From Mesorhizobium loti (GTDB lineage: Bacteria > Pseudomonadota > Alphaproteobacteria > Rhizobiales > Rhizobiaceae): 64,000 bases of DNA. Shown here one piece after another: positions 1-9,385 of this stretch. The notes beneath the pieces are model-generated. The model was given only the letters and a program-made list of their open reading frames with translations. It searched no databases and was not told the origin of the DNA. The stretch lies in assembly GCF_001510895.1 (NCBI RefSeq), contig NZ_LPWA01000013.1:103660-167659 (forward strand), written 5' to 3'. Both the position numbers and the translations under genes were made by a program. How positions within the stretch are numbered: position 1 is the stretch's first letter; every line of letters starts with the position of its first letter.

Positions 1-385
1 TGGAATAGACCGTCGCCGAAACCTTGACGCCGGGGTCGCCGAACGTCGCCGCGATCTTCTTGCCCGTCGGCAGATCCTTGTTGTCGACGCTGATCATGAT
101 GGCCGGATAGGCGTCGGGTGGCAGGGCATCGCCGGTCGAGATCGACAGCGTCAGCGTGCCCGCATTGCCGATGCCGTCGACGAAAGCGGTGGAGGCTGCG
201 CAGGTCTTGTGCGCATCCTGCCCGGTGTCGAGCGTGTCGATGATCGTGGTCCACCGGCCGAAGGTATTGGTGGCCGGCAAATTCGGATCCGGCTGCGTCT
301 CTTCCTGGGCAGCTGCGCCGGACACGGCGAAACCGGCCAGCGAACCGAGCAGGGCCAAGGCGGCAAGACGGAAAGTGCGCATCAT
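1..385 (-). CDS. Exported protein of unknown function (3' end outside window)
   Basis: Reading from an ATG at 385 (a second in-frame ATG lies at 382) the frame stays open to the window edge, so at least 128 residues are visible and the C-terminus is missing. The first 25 residues are a clear Sec signal peptide: short basic start (MRTFR), hydrophobic stretch, AAA-Q cleavage region. The mature part contains a W-T-T segment and one visible cysteine and is rich in Asp, Thr and Ala. GGAG sits about seven bases upstream of the double ATG. It somewhat recalls small periplasmic invasion-associated IalB-like proteins, but I cannot support that name from the part seen. Function unknown. Confidence 0.7.
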   Translation of the reverse strand, partial: MMRTFRLAALALLGSLAGFAVSGAAAQEETQPDPNLPATNTFGRWTTIIDTLDTGQDAHKTCAASTAFVDGIGNAGTLTLSISTGDALPPDAYPAIMISVDNKDLPTGKKIAATFGDPGVKVSATVYS

Positions 386-460
386 CAAGTCTCCAACAAG
401 CCGCGCCGCCCGTTCAAGGCGGCGCACGGCGCAGGATAAAAGATGACGCACGGCGCCCGG

Positions 461-525
461 TCAACCAAAAGAGGGGGCAACCGAGAGAGGGGTCAACAGA
501 AAGAGGGGATCAACCGAGATAGGGG
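461..525. repeat. Four degenerate 16-17 bp tandem repeats over the glyA stop
   Basis: Four copies of a unit like TCAACCGAGAGAGGGG begin at about 461, 477, 493 and 510. The fourth copy contains the glyA stop codon (TCA at 510-512 on the plus strand) and the last GlyA codons, so the array appears to have grown by duplication of the 3' end of the gene. Confidence 0.7.
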
Positions 526-1822
526 TAGAGCGGGAACCGATCCGTCAGCGCCGTGACCTTGGCCTTGACCGCTGCCTCGACCGCCGCATTGCCTTCGTCG
601 GAATTCGCCACCTTGAGCCCGTCCAGCACCTCGGCGATCAGCTTGCCGATCTCGCGGAATTCGGCCTGGCCGAAGCCGCGCGTCGTGCCGGCGGGCGTGC
701 CGAGGCGGACACCGGAGGTGACGAATGGCTTTTCCGGATCGAAGGGAATGCCGTTCTTGTTGCAGGTGATGTTGGCGCGGCCGAGGGCGGCCTCGGCGCG
801 CTTGCCGGTGGCGTTCTTCGGCCGCAGGTCGACCAGCATCAGGTGGTTGTCGGTGCCGCCCGAGACGATGTCGAGGCCGGTTTCCTGCAGGCTCGAAGCC
901 AGCGCCTTGGCGTTGGCGACGATGCTTTCGGCATAGGCCTTGAAGCTCGGCTTCAGCGCTTCGCCGAGCGCCACCGCCTTGGCGGCGATGACATGCATCA
1001 GCGGACCGCCCTGCAGGCCCGGGAACACCGCCGAATTCATCTTCTTGGCGATCTCCTCGTCGTTGCACAGGATCATCCCGCCGCGCGGACCGCGCAGCGA
1101 CTTGTGCGTGGTGGTGGTCACGACATGGGCATGCGGCAGTGGCGACGGGTGCATGCCGCCAGCGACGAGACCCGCGATGTGGGCCATGTCGACCATCAGA
1201 TAGGCGCCGATCGAATCGGCGATCTCGCGGAAACGCTTCCAGTCCCAGATGCGGGAATAAGCGGTGCCGCCGGCCAGGATCAGCTTCGGCTTGGTCTCCT
1301 GCGCGGTCTTCTCGATCGCATCCATGTCGAGCAGATGATCGTCCTTGCGCACGCCGTAGGATACGACCTTGAACCACTTGCCGCTCATGTTGACCGGCGA
1401 GCCGTGGGTGAGATGGCCGCCCGAATTCAGGTCGAGGCCCATGAAGGTGTCGCCGGGCTGCAAGAGCGCCAGGAACACAGCCTGGTTCATCTGGCTGCCG
1501 GAATTCGGCTGGACGTTGGCGAAGTTGCAGCCGAACAGTTTTTCGCGCGCTCGATGGCCAGTTCCTCGGCGACGTCGACGAACTGGCAGCCGCCATAGTA
1601 GCGCTTGCCCGGATAGCCCTCGGCATATTTGTTGGTCATGATCGATCCCTGCGCCTCGAGCACGGCACGGGAAACGATGTTTTCCGAGGCGATCAGCTCG
1701 ATCTCATGGCGCTGGCGGCCTAGCTCGTTGCGGATGGCGCCGAAAATTTCCGGATCGGCGTCGGCAAGCGTGGTCTCGAAGAAGGATTCAAATTTGCTGG
1801 AGGCTGCCGCGGCATTTGACAT
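510..1822 (-). CDS. glyA: Serine hydroxymethyltransferase, with a frameshift
   Basis: Converts serine plus tetrahydrofolate to glycine plus 5,10-methylene-THF in the cytoplasm with PLP. The start at 1822 ([15 protein letters not shown]) has AAGGGAAA upstream; a longer in-frame start at 1930 has no family support. The N-terminal part carries [10 protein letters not shown] and [15 protein letters not shown], and the C-terminal part carries the PLP-lysine motif [14 protein letters not shown]. The reading frame breaks at 1539-1543, where a run of five T (five A on the coding strand) should hold six bases to read [24 protein letters not shown]. Both sides are perfectly conserved, so a lost base in a homopolymer is much more likely than a dead gene. 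Total length about 437 residues, as usual for GlyA. Confidence 0.95.
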
Positions 1823-1946
1823 GGCTTGCTTTCCCTTGGGGCCGGAGGTCTGCGAGGTCGCCGCCATTAACACAGTTGTTCGGAGGCCGCCACGTTTGCG
1901 GCGCGAAATTTGCTTGCCGGATTGCGCCAAGCAAATCGGCTGAACG

Positions 1947-3587
1947 CTATTTCCGGTCCTGCCGGCTTTTGAGCAGGGCTTCGGTGAGCGTGATTTCGGA
2001 AAGCAGCGCCCGCATCGTGTGGTCGTTGATTTCGCGGCCGCGGAACATGGCGCGCACGGCGGCGCGCTCCGCCTCGATGCCGGCGTGCCTCAGCTCGAGC
2101 TCCAGCCGCCCTGCCTCGCGGGCCTCGGCGCGCGCCTCATCGGCCTCGTCGGAGGCCGCGATGCGGCGGCGATAGCCGGCAACGATGCTGTCGGCGACCG
2201 CAAGCCGGGCTTCAGCGGCTTCCCCCTCGCCGCCTTCATTGGCGAGGCTCTCGATCTTGGCGATGGCCGCGTTGGCGGCGCCGACACGGGCCCGGCGCTC
2301 TTCGGCAGCAACGGGATCCTCGCCCGGCTCGACCAGCCCGCGCGCGATCCTCGGCAAAGCGAGGCTGGCGATGACCAGCGAGCAGATGATGACGCCGGCG
2401 GCGAGGAAGATCACCACGTCCCGCGCCGGAAAGGGCGAGCCATCCTGCAGGGCGAGCGGCAGCGACAGAATACCGGCCAGCGTGATCGCCCCGCGCACGC
2501 CGGCTACCGATCCGGCAAGCCTGACCTGGAAACCAAAGGGCTCGGCCTTGCGCTTGCCGAGCCTTGCGGCGCCCACCGACGCCGTGTCACCGATCCAGAT
2601 CCAGAGGAAGCGCAGGCCGATCAGGCAGAGCGTCAAAATGAGCACGGTCAGCGCCGGCTCGAATAGCCAATGCCGGCTGGTGAGCTCCGGCGGAACCTTG
2701 CGGATTATGTCGGGTAGCTGGAGGCCAAGCAGGATGAAGAGAGCGCCGTTGAAGATGAAGGCCAGCGTCGACCACAGCGACATCGCCTGGATGCGCGCCG
2801 AGACCGACAAAAAGCGGAAAATGCCGGAGGTCCCGGTGAGCAGGCCGGCTGTGACCGCCGCCAGGATGCCGGAGGCACCGAGATGCTCGGCGATGAGATA
2901 AGCGACGAAGGGCAGCAGGATCATGACCAGCACCTGCGCCTCCGCCGGCGTGCCGCGGATGCGGCCGAGAACCTGCAGCGCCTTGGCGGCGATGAACAGC
3001 GCCGCGACACCGGCGACGATGCCGGCCGCCACGGCATAGAGGAAGCTCAACGAGGCGGCAGCGAGGGAGAAGCTACCGGTCAGCGCGGCGGCCACGGCGA
3101 AGCGGAACATGACCAGGCCGGAGGCGTCGTTGAGCAGGGATTCGCCTTCCAATATGTGGATCAGCCGCGCCGGAACGACATTGCGATCAACGATCGACGA
3201 TACGGCGACCGCATCGGTCGGCGACAACACGGCGGCCAAAGCGAAGGCGACCACCAGCGGGATGCTCGGCACCAGCCAGTGCAAAGCGTAGCCGAAGCCG
3301 ATGATGGTGAAGAAAACCAATCCGATCGCAAGATCGAGGATCGGCCCGCGCAGCTCGATCAGCTCCCGCTTCGGCGCCGCGAAGGCATCGCCGAAGAGAA
3401 GCGGCGGGATGAAGACCAGCAGGAAGAGTTCCGGATCGATCTCGACATGCAGGCCGCTCGCCGGCCATGCAAGGGCTGCGCCGATGGCGATCTGCAGCAC
3501 GGGCAGCGGCACCCGCACCAGCCGCACCAGCGCGCCGGAAAGCGCCACGAAAGCGAGCACGACGAGAATGAAGATAGCGACTTCCAT
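1947..3587 (-). CDS. Na+/H+ antiporter, CPA1 family
   Basis: A 546-residue membrane protein exchanging Na+ (or K+) for H+ across the inner membrane. About twelve hydrophobic segments fill residues 1-420, followed by a charged, alanine/glutamate-rich cytoplasmic tail of roughly 120 residues. Family signatures are [27 protein letters not shown] with the conserved acidic pair region, and [15 protein letters not shown]. The start [10 protein letters not shown] at 3587 places the first membrane helix at the N-terminus; an upstream in-frame start at 3656 would add 23 residues of non-membrane sequence. It lies between glyA and a terminator hairpin, as a single transcription unit. Which cation it prefers cannot be read from the sequence. 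Confidence 0.9.
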   Translation of the reverse strand: MEVAIFILVVLAFVALSGALVRLVRVPLPVLQIAIGAALAWPASGLHVEIDPELFLLVFIPPLLFGDAFAAPKRELIELRGPILDLAIGLVFFTIIGFGYALHWLVPSIPLVVAFALAAVLSPTDAVAVSSIVDRNVVPARLIHILEGESLLNDASGLVMFRFAVAAALTGSFSLAAASLSFLYAVAAGIVAGVAALFIAAKALQVLGRIRGTPAEAQVLVMILLPFVAYLIAEHLGASGILAAVTAGLLTGTSGIFRFLSVSARIQAMSLWSTLAFIFNGALFILLGLQLPDIIRKVPPELTSRHWLFEPALTVLILTLCLIGLRFLWIWIGDTASVGAARLGKRKAEPFGFQVRLAGSVAGVRGAITLAGILSLPLALQDGSPFPARDVVIFLAAGVIICSLVIASLALPRIARGLVEPGEDPVAAEERRARVGAANAAIAKIESLANEGGEGEAAEARLAVADSIVAGYRRRIAASDEADEARAEAREAGRLELELRHAGIEAERAAVRAMFRGREINDHTMRALLSEITLTEALLKSRQDRK

Positions 3588-3720
3588 GGTGCGATTCCGG
3601 CTCTGAGACCGACCATGCGCAATTGCCGGCGTCGCGTCCAGACAGGGGCCGACCAACTGGCTATCGAACCCGCCACCGACACCGCGTTACCTGCCGGCCT
3701 GGACTGGCTGATGTAACAAA

Positions 3721-3747
3721 AAAGGCCGCCTAATTGGCGGCCTTTTT
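3721..3747. terminator. Intrinsic terminator between L,D-transpeptidase and antiporter genes
   Basis: AAAGGCCGCC-TAATT-GGCGGCCTTTTT forms a ten-pair stem with A-runs on one side and T-runs on the other, so it can work in both directions. It closes the minus-strand transpeptidase gene that ends at 3766. Confidence 0.85.
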
Positions 3748-3765
3748 GTTCGATATATCAAACAT

Positions 3766-5019
3766 TTACAGGGCAGACGTAATTTGCAGCTCGCTGTTGC
3801 CGTCGAGGCCGTAGATGTCGTCGCGGAACTGCACCACGCCGGGCCCGGTCGACCATGCCGACAGATAGAGGAAGTGGACCGGCACCGGATTGACGACCTG
3901 CACCGGCGTGTTCTCGCCGGTCTTGATCGTCGCCTCGAAATGCTGGCGGTCCCAGCCGGGCGTGTCGCGCAGGATCCAGGTGACGAGGTCGCGCACGTTC
4001 TGGACGCGTACGCAACCGGAGGAATCGAAGCGCATCAGCTTGCCGAACAGGCTCTGCTGCGGCGTGTCGTGCATGTAGACGCCGTCCGGGCTCGGGAAGT
4101 TGATCTTGACCGAGGCCATGGCGTTGCCGGCGCCCGGATCCTGACGGAAGCGGTATTTTTCGGCATCGTCCGTCGACCAGTCGACGGTCATCGGATCCAC
4201 CTCGCTGCCATCGGGCGCGAACAGGCGGATATGGCTGTCCTTGAGGTAGTTGGGGTCCTTCCGCATCAGCGGAATGATGTCCTTGCGCACGATCGAGACC
4301 GGCGCGTTCCAGTAAGGATTGACGATGATCTCGTTGATCTTGGAATTCACGATCGGCGTCTGACGGTCGATCTTGCCGACGATCGCGGTGTGGCGAAGCA
4401 CGACGCGGTCGTTCTCGACCGCCTCGATCTGCGCCCCCGGAATATCGACCAGCACATAGCGGCTGCCCAGCGTGCCGGCCTTTTCCTTCAGGCGCTGCAG
4501 ATTGGTCTGCAGCTGGCCGAGCCGGATCTGCGCCGAGACGTTCATCGCCGCATAGGTGTATTTGCCCATGGCGCCGTCGGCCGGCAGGCCGTGACGGAGC
4601 TGGAAGCGCTTGACCGCCGAGTCGACATAGGAATCGAAGGCCGTCGAAATGCCTGCACTCTGCGGCAGGTCGCCCGAAATCATCAGCCGCTTGCGCAGCG
4701 GCACGACATCCGGATCGTCGACGCCGAGCTGCAATTTCTTGGTCGCCGGAACCTGCTCCCAGCCGCCCTGGCCGACAATGTTCTGGTACTGCGCCACCGC
4801 CTGCTCGGTGAAGGCTACGGTCTGCTGGCTGAAGATCGGCAGCGTCGAAGCGACCTTGGTTGTGTTGTTGGCGCGGGCGTCGAACTGATCGTCCCAATTG
4901 CCGCGGGTCGAGGATTTGAGGATATCCCCGACTACGTCCTGCGCGCTGGCATGGCCGGCGACGACAGCGGCGGCGAGCGCGGAGGCTCCGGTAAGGAAGA
5001 AACGGCGGCTGGTTCTCAT
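3766..5019 (-). CDS. L,D-transpeptidase (YkuD domain), LdtP-like
   Basis: Exported peptidoglycan enzyme expected to form 3-3 crosslinks or attach proteins to the wall. From the start at 5019 (417 residues) the N-terminus is MRTSRRFFLTG plus a hydrophobic stretch ending AGHASA, a Tat-like signal. A peptidoglycan-binding fold covers about residues 100-160 (VKRFQLRHGLPADG), and the YkuD catalytic domain covers about 190-350 with His317 (YMHDTP) and the nucleophile Cys336 in SSGCVRV. Starts at 5034 and 5049 are also in frame; 5019 was chosen because the twin-arginine signal starts there and GGA lies nearby. A LdtR-type regulator sits 1 kb upstream, the arrangement described for ldtP/ldtR in Liberibacter and rhizobia. 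Confidence 0.9.
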   Translation of the reverse strand: MRTSRRFFLTGASALAAAVVAGHASAQDVVGDILKSSTRGNWDDQFDARANNTTKVASTLPIFSQQTVAFTEQAVAQYQNIVGQGGWEQVPATKKLQLGVDDPDVVPLRKRLMISGDLPQSAGISTAFDSYVDSAVKRFQLRHGLPADGAMGKYTYAAMNVSAQIRLGQLQTNLQRLKEKAGTLGSRYVLVDIPGAQIEAVENDRVVLRHTAIVGKIDRQTPIVNSKINEIIVNPYWNAPVSIVRKDIIPLMRKDPNYLKDSHIRLFAPDGSEVDPMTVDWSTDDAEKYRFRQDPGAGNAMASVKINFPSPDGVYMHDTPQQSLFGKLMRFDSSGCVRVQNVRDLVTWILRDTPGWDRQHFEATIKTGENTPVQVVNPVPVHFLYLSAWSTGPGVVQFRDDIYGLDGNSELQITSAL

Positions 5020-5351
5020 GGACGTTCCAGACATTGTAGCTTGTATCAAATCTCGCTCAGTTCGCTCTACTGGCGGGTTGCCTGCACTCTAGGGTCGGCA
5101 ATCTTAACAATTAGCCAACCATGTCCCGCATCATTCGGCCGCCAGAAACGCGCGGCCGCAGCGTCGGTTTCAATGAGCGCAAGGCATGAGCCCGCAGCGT
5201 CACCCGCATTCTCGCTTTCACTGCGATTATGGCGGCAACGTGGCCTTGGCTCGCGATTTGCTTGCAGCGAGAAGATGAAGGGAAAGGGACCGATGCATTT
5301 TGGCATCGCCGGCGGCCACCGGTTCGGCGGGGCCCTCTGGGCGGCTTGTCG
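5020..5351. other. Gene-free stretch upstream of the L,D-transpeptidase gene
   Basis: This 332-base stretch separates the transpeptidase start from the 3' end of the next minus-strand gene. It should hold the transpeptidase promoter and any LdtR site. I see no convincing -35/-10 pair or long inverted repeat. Confidence 0.4.
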
Positions 5352-5804
5352 TTACTTCACCCGGTTCGGGCACAGGGCTTTGAATTGATCGAGCGTATAG
5401 TCGTAGCCGGAGGCGCCCGAACCATCGAGAACCACGTTCTCGTCGGTGTCGGTGATCAGATAGTCCGTGGCACCTCCGGCGGGGCTGCGCCCCTGGAACA
5501 GCATGTTGGCGCCATAAAACGTCGTGAACTTGCCGCTCTTGCAATCCGCGATGATCTCCAGGTGCAAGGGCGTTTTCAGTTCCTTGGCAATGCAATCCTC
5601 GGTCACCTTGCCGACATAGTCGCGGCAAAAGCCGATTGCGTTCTGCCTGGTGTGCTTGGTCAACACGCTGGCATGCGAGGTGCCGATGCCGGACTTTTTG
5701 ACGATCGTGACCTCCATGCCTGCCCTGCCGCCATAGTAGAGCGTCCTCGCGTCAGCCGGCGAAGCCAGGATCAAAGCGGAAAGCAAAAGCAGGAAATAGC
5801 GCAC
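5352..5804 (-). CDS. Small exported protein of unknown function
   Basis: 150 residues starting with GTG at 5804 behind a strong GGGAGGGG. Residues 1-19 (LLLLSALILASPADA) are a Sec signal peptide. The mature protein contains four cysteines (around positions 60, 71, 88 and 145), suggesting two disulfides in the periplasm. No domain recognised. It lies between ldtR and the L,D-transpeptidase gene on the same strand, so a cell-wall role is possible but only by position. Confidence 0.75.
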   Translation of the reverse strand: MRYFLLLLSALILASPADARTLYYGGRAGMEVTIVKKSGIGTSHASVLTKHTRQNAIGFCRDYVGKVTEDCIAKELKTPLHLEIIADCKSGKFTTFYGANMLFQGRSPAGGATDYLITDTDENVVLDGSGASGYDYTLDQFKALCPNRVK

Positions 5805-5976
5805 GATACCCCTCCCGTTTGGCCGAGAGCTTCCACACGCGCGGTCCGCGGGTCAACTCCCCAGGGCTTTTCCCTGCGCAAGAAAAAGACCGGCACCTTT
5901 CGGCACCGGCCCCCCGACTTTCTTCCCCGGCCGCGCTTCTTCGGCGCGGCTTCGATGTCTCAGATTTCGAAAGCAC

Positions 5977-6492
5977 CTACATCCGGTAAGCGATGGTGTC
6001 GTTCCAGAAGCGGTCGAGGCGCTGCAGCGCGCGGTTCATCTGCTTGAACTCGTCGGTGTTGATGCCGCCGACCGCCTCGATCGAGCCGACATGGCGCTCG
6101 TAGAGGCCGGCGACGACGTCCGCCACCTCGTTGCCCTTCGGCGTCAGCGAGACGCGGACCGAGCGGCGGTCGATGCGCGAGCGCTGGTGGTTGATGAAGC
6201 CGAGGTCGACCAGCTTCTTCAGATTGTAGGAAACGTTCGAGCCGAGATAATAGCCACGCGAGCGCAGCTCACCGGCGGTCAGCTCCGAATTGCCGATGTT
6301 GAAGAGCAGCAGCGCCTGGATGGCGTTGATGTCGGAGCGGCCGTTGCGGTCGAACTCGTCCTTGATCACGTCAAGCAGACGGCGATGCAGACGCTCCACC
6401 AGCTGCAGCGATTCCATGTACAGCGAACGGATCGCCTCGCGGCGGTCGTCGGATACGTTGGCGGTCTTCGCCGCCGGACGCGAATTGATCAT
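5977..6492 (-). CDS. ldtR: MarR-family transcriptional regulator LdtR
   Basis: A 171-residue winged-helix regulator. The helix-turn-helix region covers about residues 60-125 (ELTAGELRSRGYYLGSNVSY, then the wing region RSRIDRRSVRV). Sequence and length match LdtR, the MarR protein described in Candidatus Liberibacter asiaticus and Sinorhizobium as controlling an L,D-transpeptidase gene and osmotic tolerance. Here an L,D-transpeptidase gene lies two genes downstream on the same strand, which supports the name. The start at 6492 has AGAGG upstream. The 240 bases before it are AT-rich for this genome and hold its promoter. Confidence 0.85.
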   Translation of the reverse strand: MINSRPAAKTANVSDDRREAIRSLYMESLQLVERLHRRLLDVIKDEFDRNGRSDINAIQALLLFNIGNSELTAGELRSRGYYLGSNVSYNLKKLVDLGFINHQRSRIDRRSVRVSLTPKGNEVADVVAGLYERHVGSIEAVGGINTDEFKQMNRALQRLDRFWNDTIAYRM

Positions 6493-6732
6493 TGTCTTTG
6501 CCTCTCGTTTGTCGCCCGGTGATTTTTTTGTTCTTCACCTTGATCGCGACACTATCGAATACTCATAAAATTCGACTTAAACGCCAGGGCTAACAAGAGC
6601 TTACCGGTAAGAGGTTTCGAAAGAGGCTTAACGAACGGTCACGCGAGCAAGAACAATTAACCTAAAGATTTAGCCAACGGTTTTTGGGCATATCACAGAC
6701 CCGAATTTAGGGTCCCGGGGTCGCCCGGCAAC

Positions 6733-7155
6733 CTACTGCCTGAGCTGGCGCTTCTGCAGCCAGATGATCAGCCGGAAGACGATATAGAGCAGCGCCACAC
6801 AGGCGTGCGAGACGACGATCAGCAGCCGGTGGCCGAAGAGGTCGGGAAAGCCGGCATACATGACGGTCTCGGTCGCCGCGCAGATGAACCAGATGACGGG
6901 CCCCCAGGAGGCGAGCATCCAGAGGCCCGCGGCGGCGAAGGGAAAGAAGACGGCAAGCGTGGCAGCGGCCACCTGCCAGTGCACCGGCATCAGGTCGAAG
7001 CGCCAGAGCTCGCCGGGATAGATGCCGATCAGCCGGATCCAGTAGAGGACTCCGAAAAGCAGGCAATAGCCGGCAATGACCCGCTGGAACCAGGCGAAAA
7101 TGACCTCGGTGGTCGAGGGCTGCAGCACCACGCGCCTGGAGGTGACCTCGCTCAC
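6733..7155 (-). CDS. Small integral membrane protein, unknown function
   Basis: 140 residues starting with GTG at 7155. The GTG overlaps the TGA of the upstream hydrolase gene (GTGA), which fixes the start and implies translational coupling. Four hydrophobic segments are evident, including FAWFQRVIAGYCLLFGVLYW and a final segment before a basic tail (WLQKRQLRQ). It resembles small membrane proteins found next to enoyl-CoA hydratase-type genes in rhizobia, possibly DUF6163, but I am not certain of the family. Confidence 0.75.
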   Translation of the reverse strand: MSEVTSRRVVLQPSTTEVIFAWFQRVIAGYCLLFGVLYWIRLIGIYPGELWRFDLMPVHWQVAAATLAVFFPFAAAGLWMLASWGPVIWFICAATETVMYAGFPDLFGHRLLIVVSHACVALLYIVFRLIIWLQKRQLRQ

Positions 7156-8192
7156 AGCTCGAGCTCCCCGGCCCCGAGCGGCGCGAAATAGGCATCGATA
7201 TCGGCGGCGCTCACAGCTTCGAGGCTGGCAGGCCGCCACTCAGGCGTCGAGCCCTTGTCGATGATGGCGGCGCGGATGCCCTCGTAGAAGTCGTGACCGG
7301 CCAGCATCCGGTTGAGGATGCGGAACTCCATCTTCATGCACTCGTCCATCGACAGCGTCAGTCCGGCGCTGATCCCGCGCCAGGCGACGTTTAGGCTGGT
7401 CGGCGAGCGCGTCTTGATGGTTGCCAGCGTCTTGGCGGCGAAGGCGTCGTCGTGGGCCTGTTCCAGGCTGGCTATGATGTCGGCGGGCGAGGCTTGAGAA
7501 AAGTGGCGGGCGATCGAGTCCAGATCCTGGCGCTCGGTCTCGCGCCTTGCCGGGCTGAAGAAATCGCGCAACTCCGCGTTCGGGTCACCGCTTGTTGCCA
7601 GCTCGTCGAGCAAGCCTGCCTGGTCTTCTGCTTTGATGGTGTGGGTGGCCAAGCCCGACCACAGCGCGTCGCCATAGCGGATCCGGTTTCCCGACAGCCC
7701 CAGATACATGCCGAAGCTGCCGCCGAGATCGGGCAAGAGATGGCTGGCGCCGACGTCCGGGAAAAAGCCGATGCCGACTTCCGGCATGGCGAACTGCGCG
7801 TTCTCGGTCAAAACGCGATGCGAGCCGTGGAAGGAGATGCCGACGCCACCGCCCATGACGATGCCGTCGATCAGCGCGACATAGGGTTTCTTGAACCTGT
7901 TGATGCGGGCGTTGAGCCGGTACTCGTCGGCGAAGAAGTCGACCGGCGGCTTGCCGGCGCGGCCGGCCTCGTAAATGTGCAGGATGTCGCCGCCGGCCGA
8001 AAACGCCCTGCCCTCAGCCTTGACGACGACGACGCTGACGCCGGCATCGCCCTCCCAGGCGTCGAGCGCCTTGCCGAGCGCCTTGACCATGCGATGGGTG
8101 ACGGCATTGAGCGCCTGCGGCCGCGTCAGCGTCACGACGCCCGCTCTGCCCAAACGCTCGAAGCGAATCTCGTCGCCTCCGCCAAAATCCAT
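7152..8192 (-). CDS. 3-hydroxyisobutyryl-CoA hydrolase (enoyl-CoA hydratase superfamily)
   Basis: About 346 residues of crotonase fold. It most likely hydrolyses 3-hydroxyisobutyryl-CoA in valine degradation. The motifs favour this subfamily over a plain enoyl-CoA hydratase: AEGRAFSAGGD, then MGGGVGISFHGSHRV, FAMPEVGIGFFPDVGASHLLP, and a long C-terminal part absent from 260-residue hydratases. The ATG at 8192 (MDFGGGDEIRFERLG) is taken as start; an in-frame start at 8249 would add 19 residues without family support. AGAAGGA lies about 14 bases upstream. It is translationally coupled to the small membrane protein downstream. Confidence 0.85.
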   Translation of the reverse strand: MDFGGGDEIRFERLGRAGVVTLTRPQALNAVTHRMVKALGKALDAWEGDAGVSVVVVKAEGRAFSAGGDILHIYEAGRAGKPPVDFFADEYRLNARINRFKKPYVALIDGIVMGGGVGISFHGSHRVLTENAQFAMPEVGIGFFPDVGASHLLPDLGGSFGMYLGLSGNRIRYGDALWSGLATHTIKAEDQAGLLDELATSGDPNAELRDFFSPARRETERQDLDSIARHFSQASPADIIASLEQAHDDAFAAKTLATIKTRSPTSLNVAWRGISAGLTLSMDECMKMEFRILNRMLAGHDFYEGIRAAIIDKGSTPEWRPASLEAVSAADIDAYFAPLGAGELEL

Positions 8193-8360
8193 CACCAGAG
8201 AATCCTTCTCTCCGCCCTTCCAGGGGACTGAGAGTGCTAAAGGCGGCATAGGGATGCGTCAATGCCGGCGGTCATTGCGCTGGCGGCTGGGAGCGCCAGA
8301 TGTTACGAAACCGGCAAACGATTGCGCCCACGCGGCCCGACAGATTTCGAGCAAATCGAC

Positions 8361-9176
8361 ATGCCTGGATTTCCTTGTCCCGTGGCTGGATTGCTAGGCC
8401 TCCTTTGGCTGGGAGTGTCGGCCGCCCTTGCCGCAACGACGGCCGAGCTTTACCAGGCGCAGACCATCGTCACCGGCACCGGCGAGCCGAACCGTGAAAT
8501 CGGCTTCAAGGATTGCCTGGACAAGGTGCTGGTCAAGGTTTCCGGCGACCAGCGGCTGACGCAGAAGCCGGAGATGCTGGCGCTGCGCGGCAAGGCGGCC
8601 GACTTCGTCCAATCCTTCCGCTACCATGACCGGCTGGAAGGCGTTCCGATCCATGACGAGCAAGGCACGCATGACCGGCCGCACGACCTCACCTGCCTCT
8701 ACAAGCCCGCCGTGGTCGACAAGCTCTTGGCGCAGCTCGGCAGCAAGCCCTGGCGCGGCGAGCGGCCGACGCTCGCCGTCTTCCTGACGGCCGAGCAAGG
8801 CGCGAGGCATTTCGTGCTGACGGCCGACGAGGATCGCGGCGAGACCATGCGCGAATCCTTCGCCAACGCCACCGGTCCGCTGCTGATGCGCGTCACCTTT
8901 CCCAAGGCCGCTCAGCTTGCCGGGTTAGATGAGAGGGCGCTCTCCGCGACGGATATGGCAGGGCTCGACCAAGTCGCGAAAAAGGCGGGATCGGCCAGGG
9001 CGCTCGCGGGCAGCATCGTATGGAGCGACAAGGAACTCGGCTGGATCGCCGACTGGCGGCTCAGCGATCGCGGCAAGACCTATCAGTGGCAGGTGCGCGG
9101 CGTCAGCTTCGACGAAGCGTTTCGCGTGGCCGTCAGGGGCGCGGCGCAGATCCTGTCGGGCAATGGGCAGCCGTAA
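8361..9176 (+). CDS. DUF2066 exported protein
   Basis: 271 residues. Residues 1-25 (MPGFPCPVAGLLGLLWLGVS) are a signal peptide. The remainder has the typical rhizobial DUF2066 pattern: QTIVTGTGEPNREIGFKDCL, LVKVSGDQRL, then HDEQGTHDRPHDLTCLY. Function is unknown for the family; the protein should be periplasmic or envelope-attached. The start at 8361 was chosen because it begins the signal peptide; longer in-frame starts (8262) read through a non-signal stretch. It is divergent from the hydrolase gene. Confidence 0.8.
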   Translation: MPGFPCPVAGLLGLLWLGVSAALAATTAELYQAQTIVTGTGEPNREIGFKDCLDKVLVKVSGDQRLTQKPEMLALRGKAADFVQSFRYHDRLEGVPIHDEQGTHDRPHDLTCLYKPAVVDKLLAQLGSKPWRGERPTLAVFLTAEQGARHFVLTADEDRGETMRESFANATGPLLMRVTFPKAAQLAGLDERALSATDMAGLDQVAKKAGSARALAGSIVWSDKELGWIADWRLSDRGKTYQWQVRGVSFDEAFRVAVRGAAQILSGNGQP

Positions 9177-9245
9177 CGAGAATTTCCTCGCCCCCAGAGA
9201 TGGCTCGGCGAAGCCGCGACGGAGAGCGGGAGCGCCCTACGAAGG

Positions 9246-9297
9246 CCCCTCTCCGCCCGCTTCGCGGACACCTCTCGCCCGCCCGTGGCGGGGGAGG
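9246..9297. repeat. GC-rich palindromic intergenic repeat
   Basis: CCCCTCTCCGCCCGCTTCGCGG and then a stem built around CGCCC-GTGGCGGGGGAGG. This is the style of short palindromic repeat found between genes of Mesorhizobium and related bacteria. It lies between the DUF2066 gene and hemB. Confidence 0.5.
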
Positions 9298-9385
9298 AAA
9301 CTGAGTTCCGACCCTGGCACAATCGTGTCGCATTGGTCAGCGGTGGGGCGCGTGGTAAAAGCCGGAACAAAGAAGAGTTTTGGCG

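Noticed and set aside
3784..5388. Open frame of 534 codons opposite the L,D-transpeptidase gene
   Set aside because: Antisense to a complete gene with signal peptide and catalytic motif; no ribosome site and no recognisable domain.
5870..5925. Possible terminator downstream of ldtR
   Set aside because: GGCACC occurs twice here as a direct repeat, not as an inverted repeat, so no stable stem forms.
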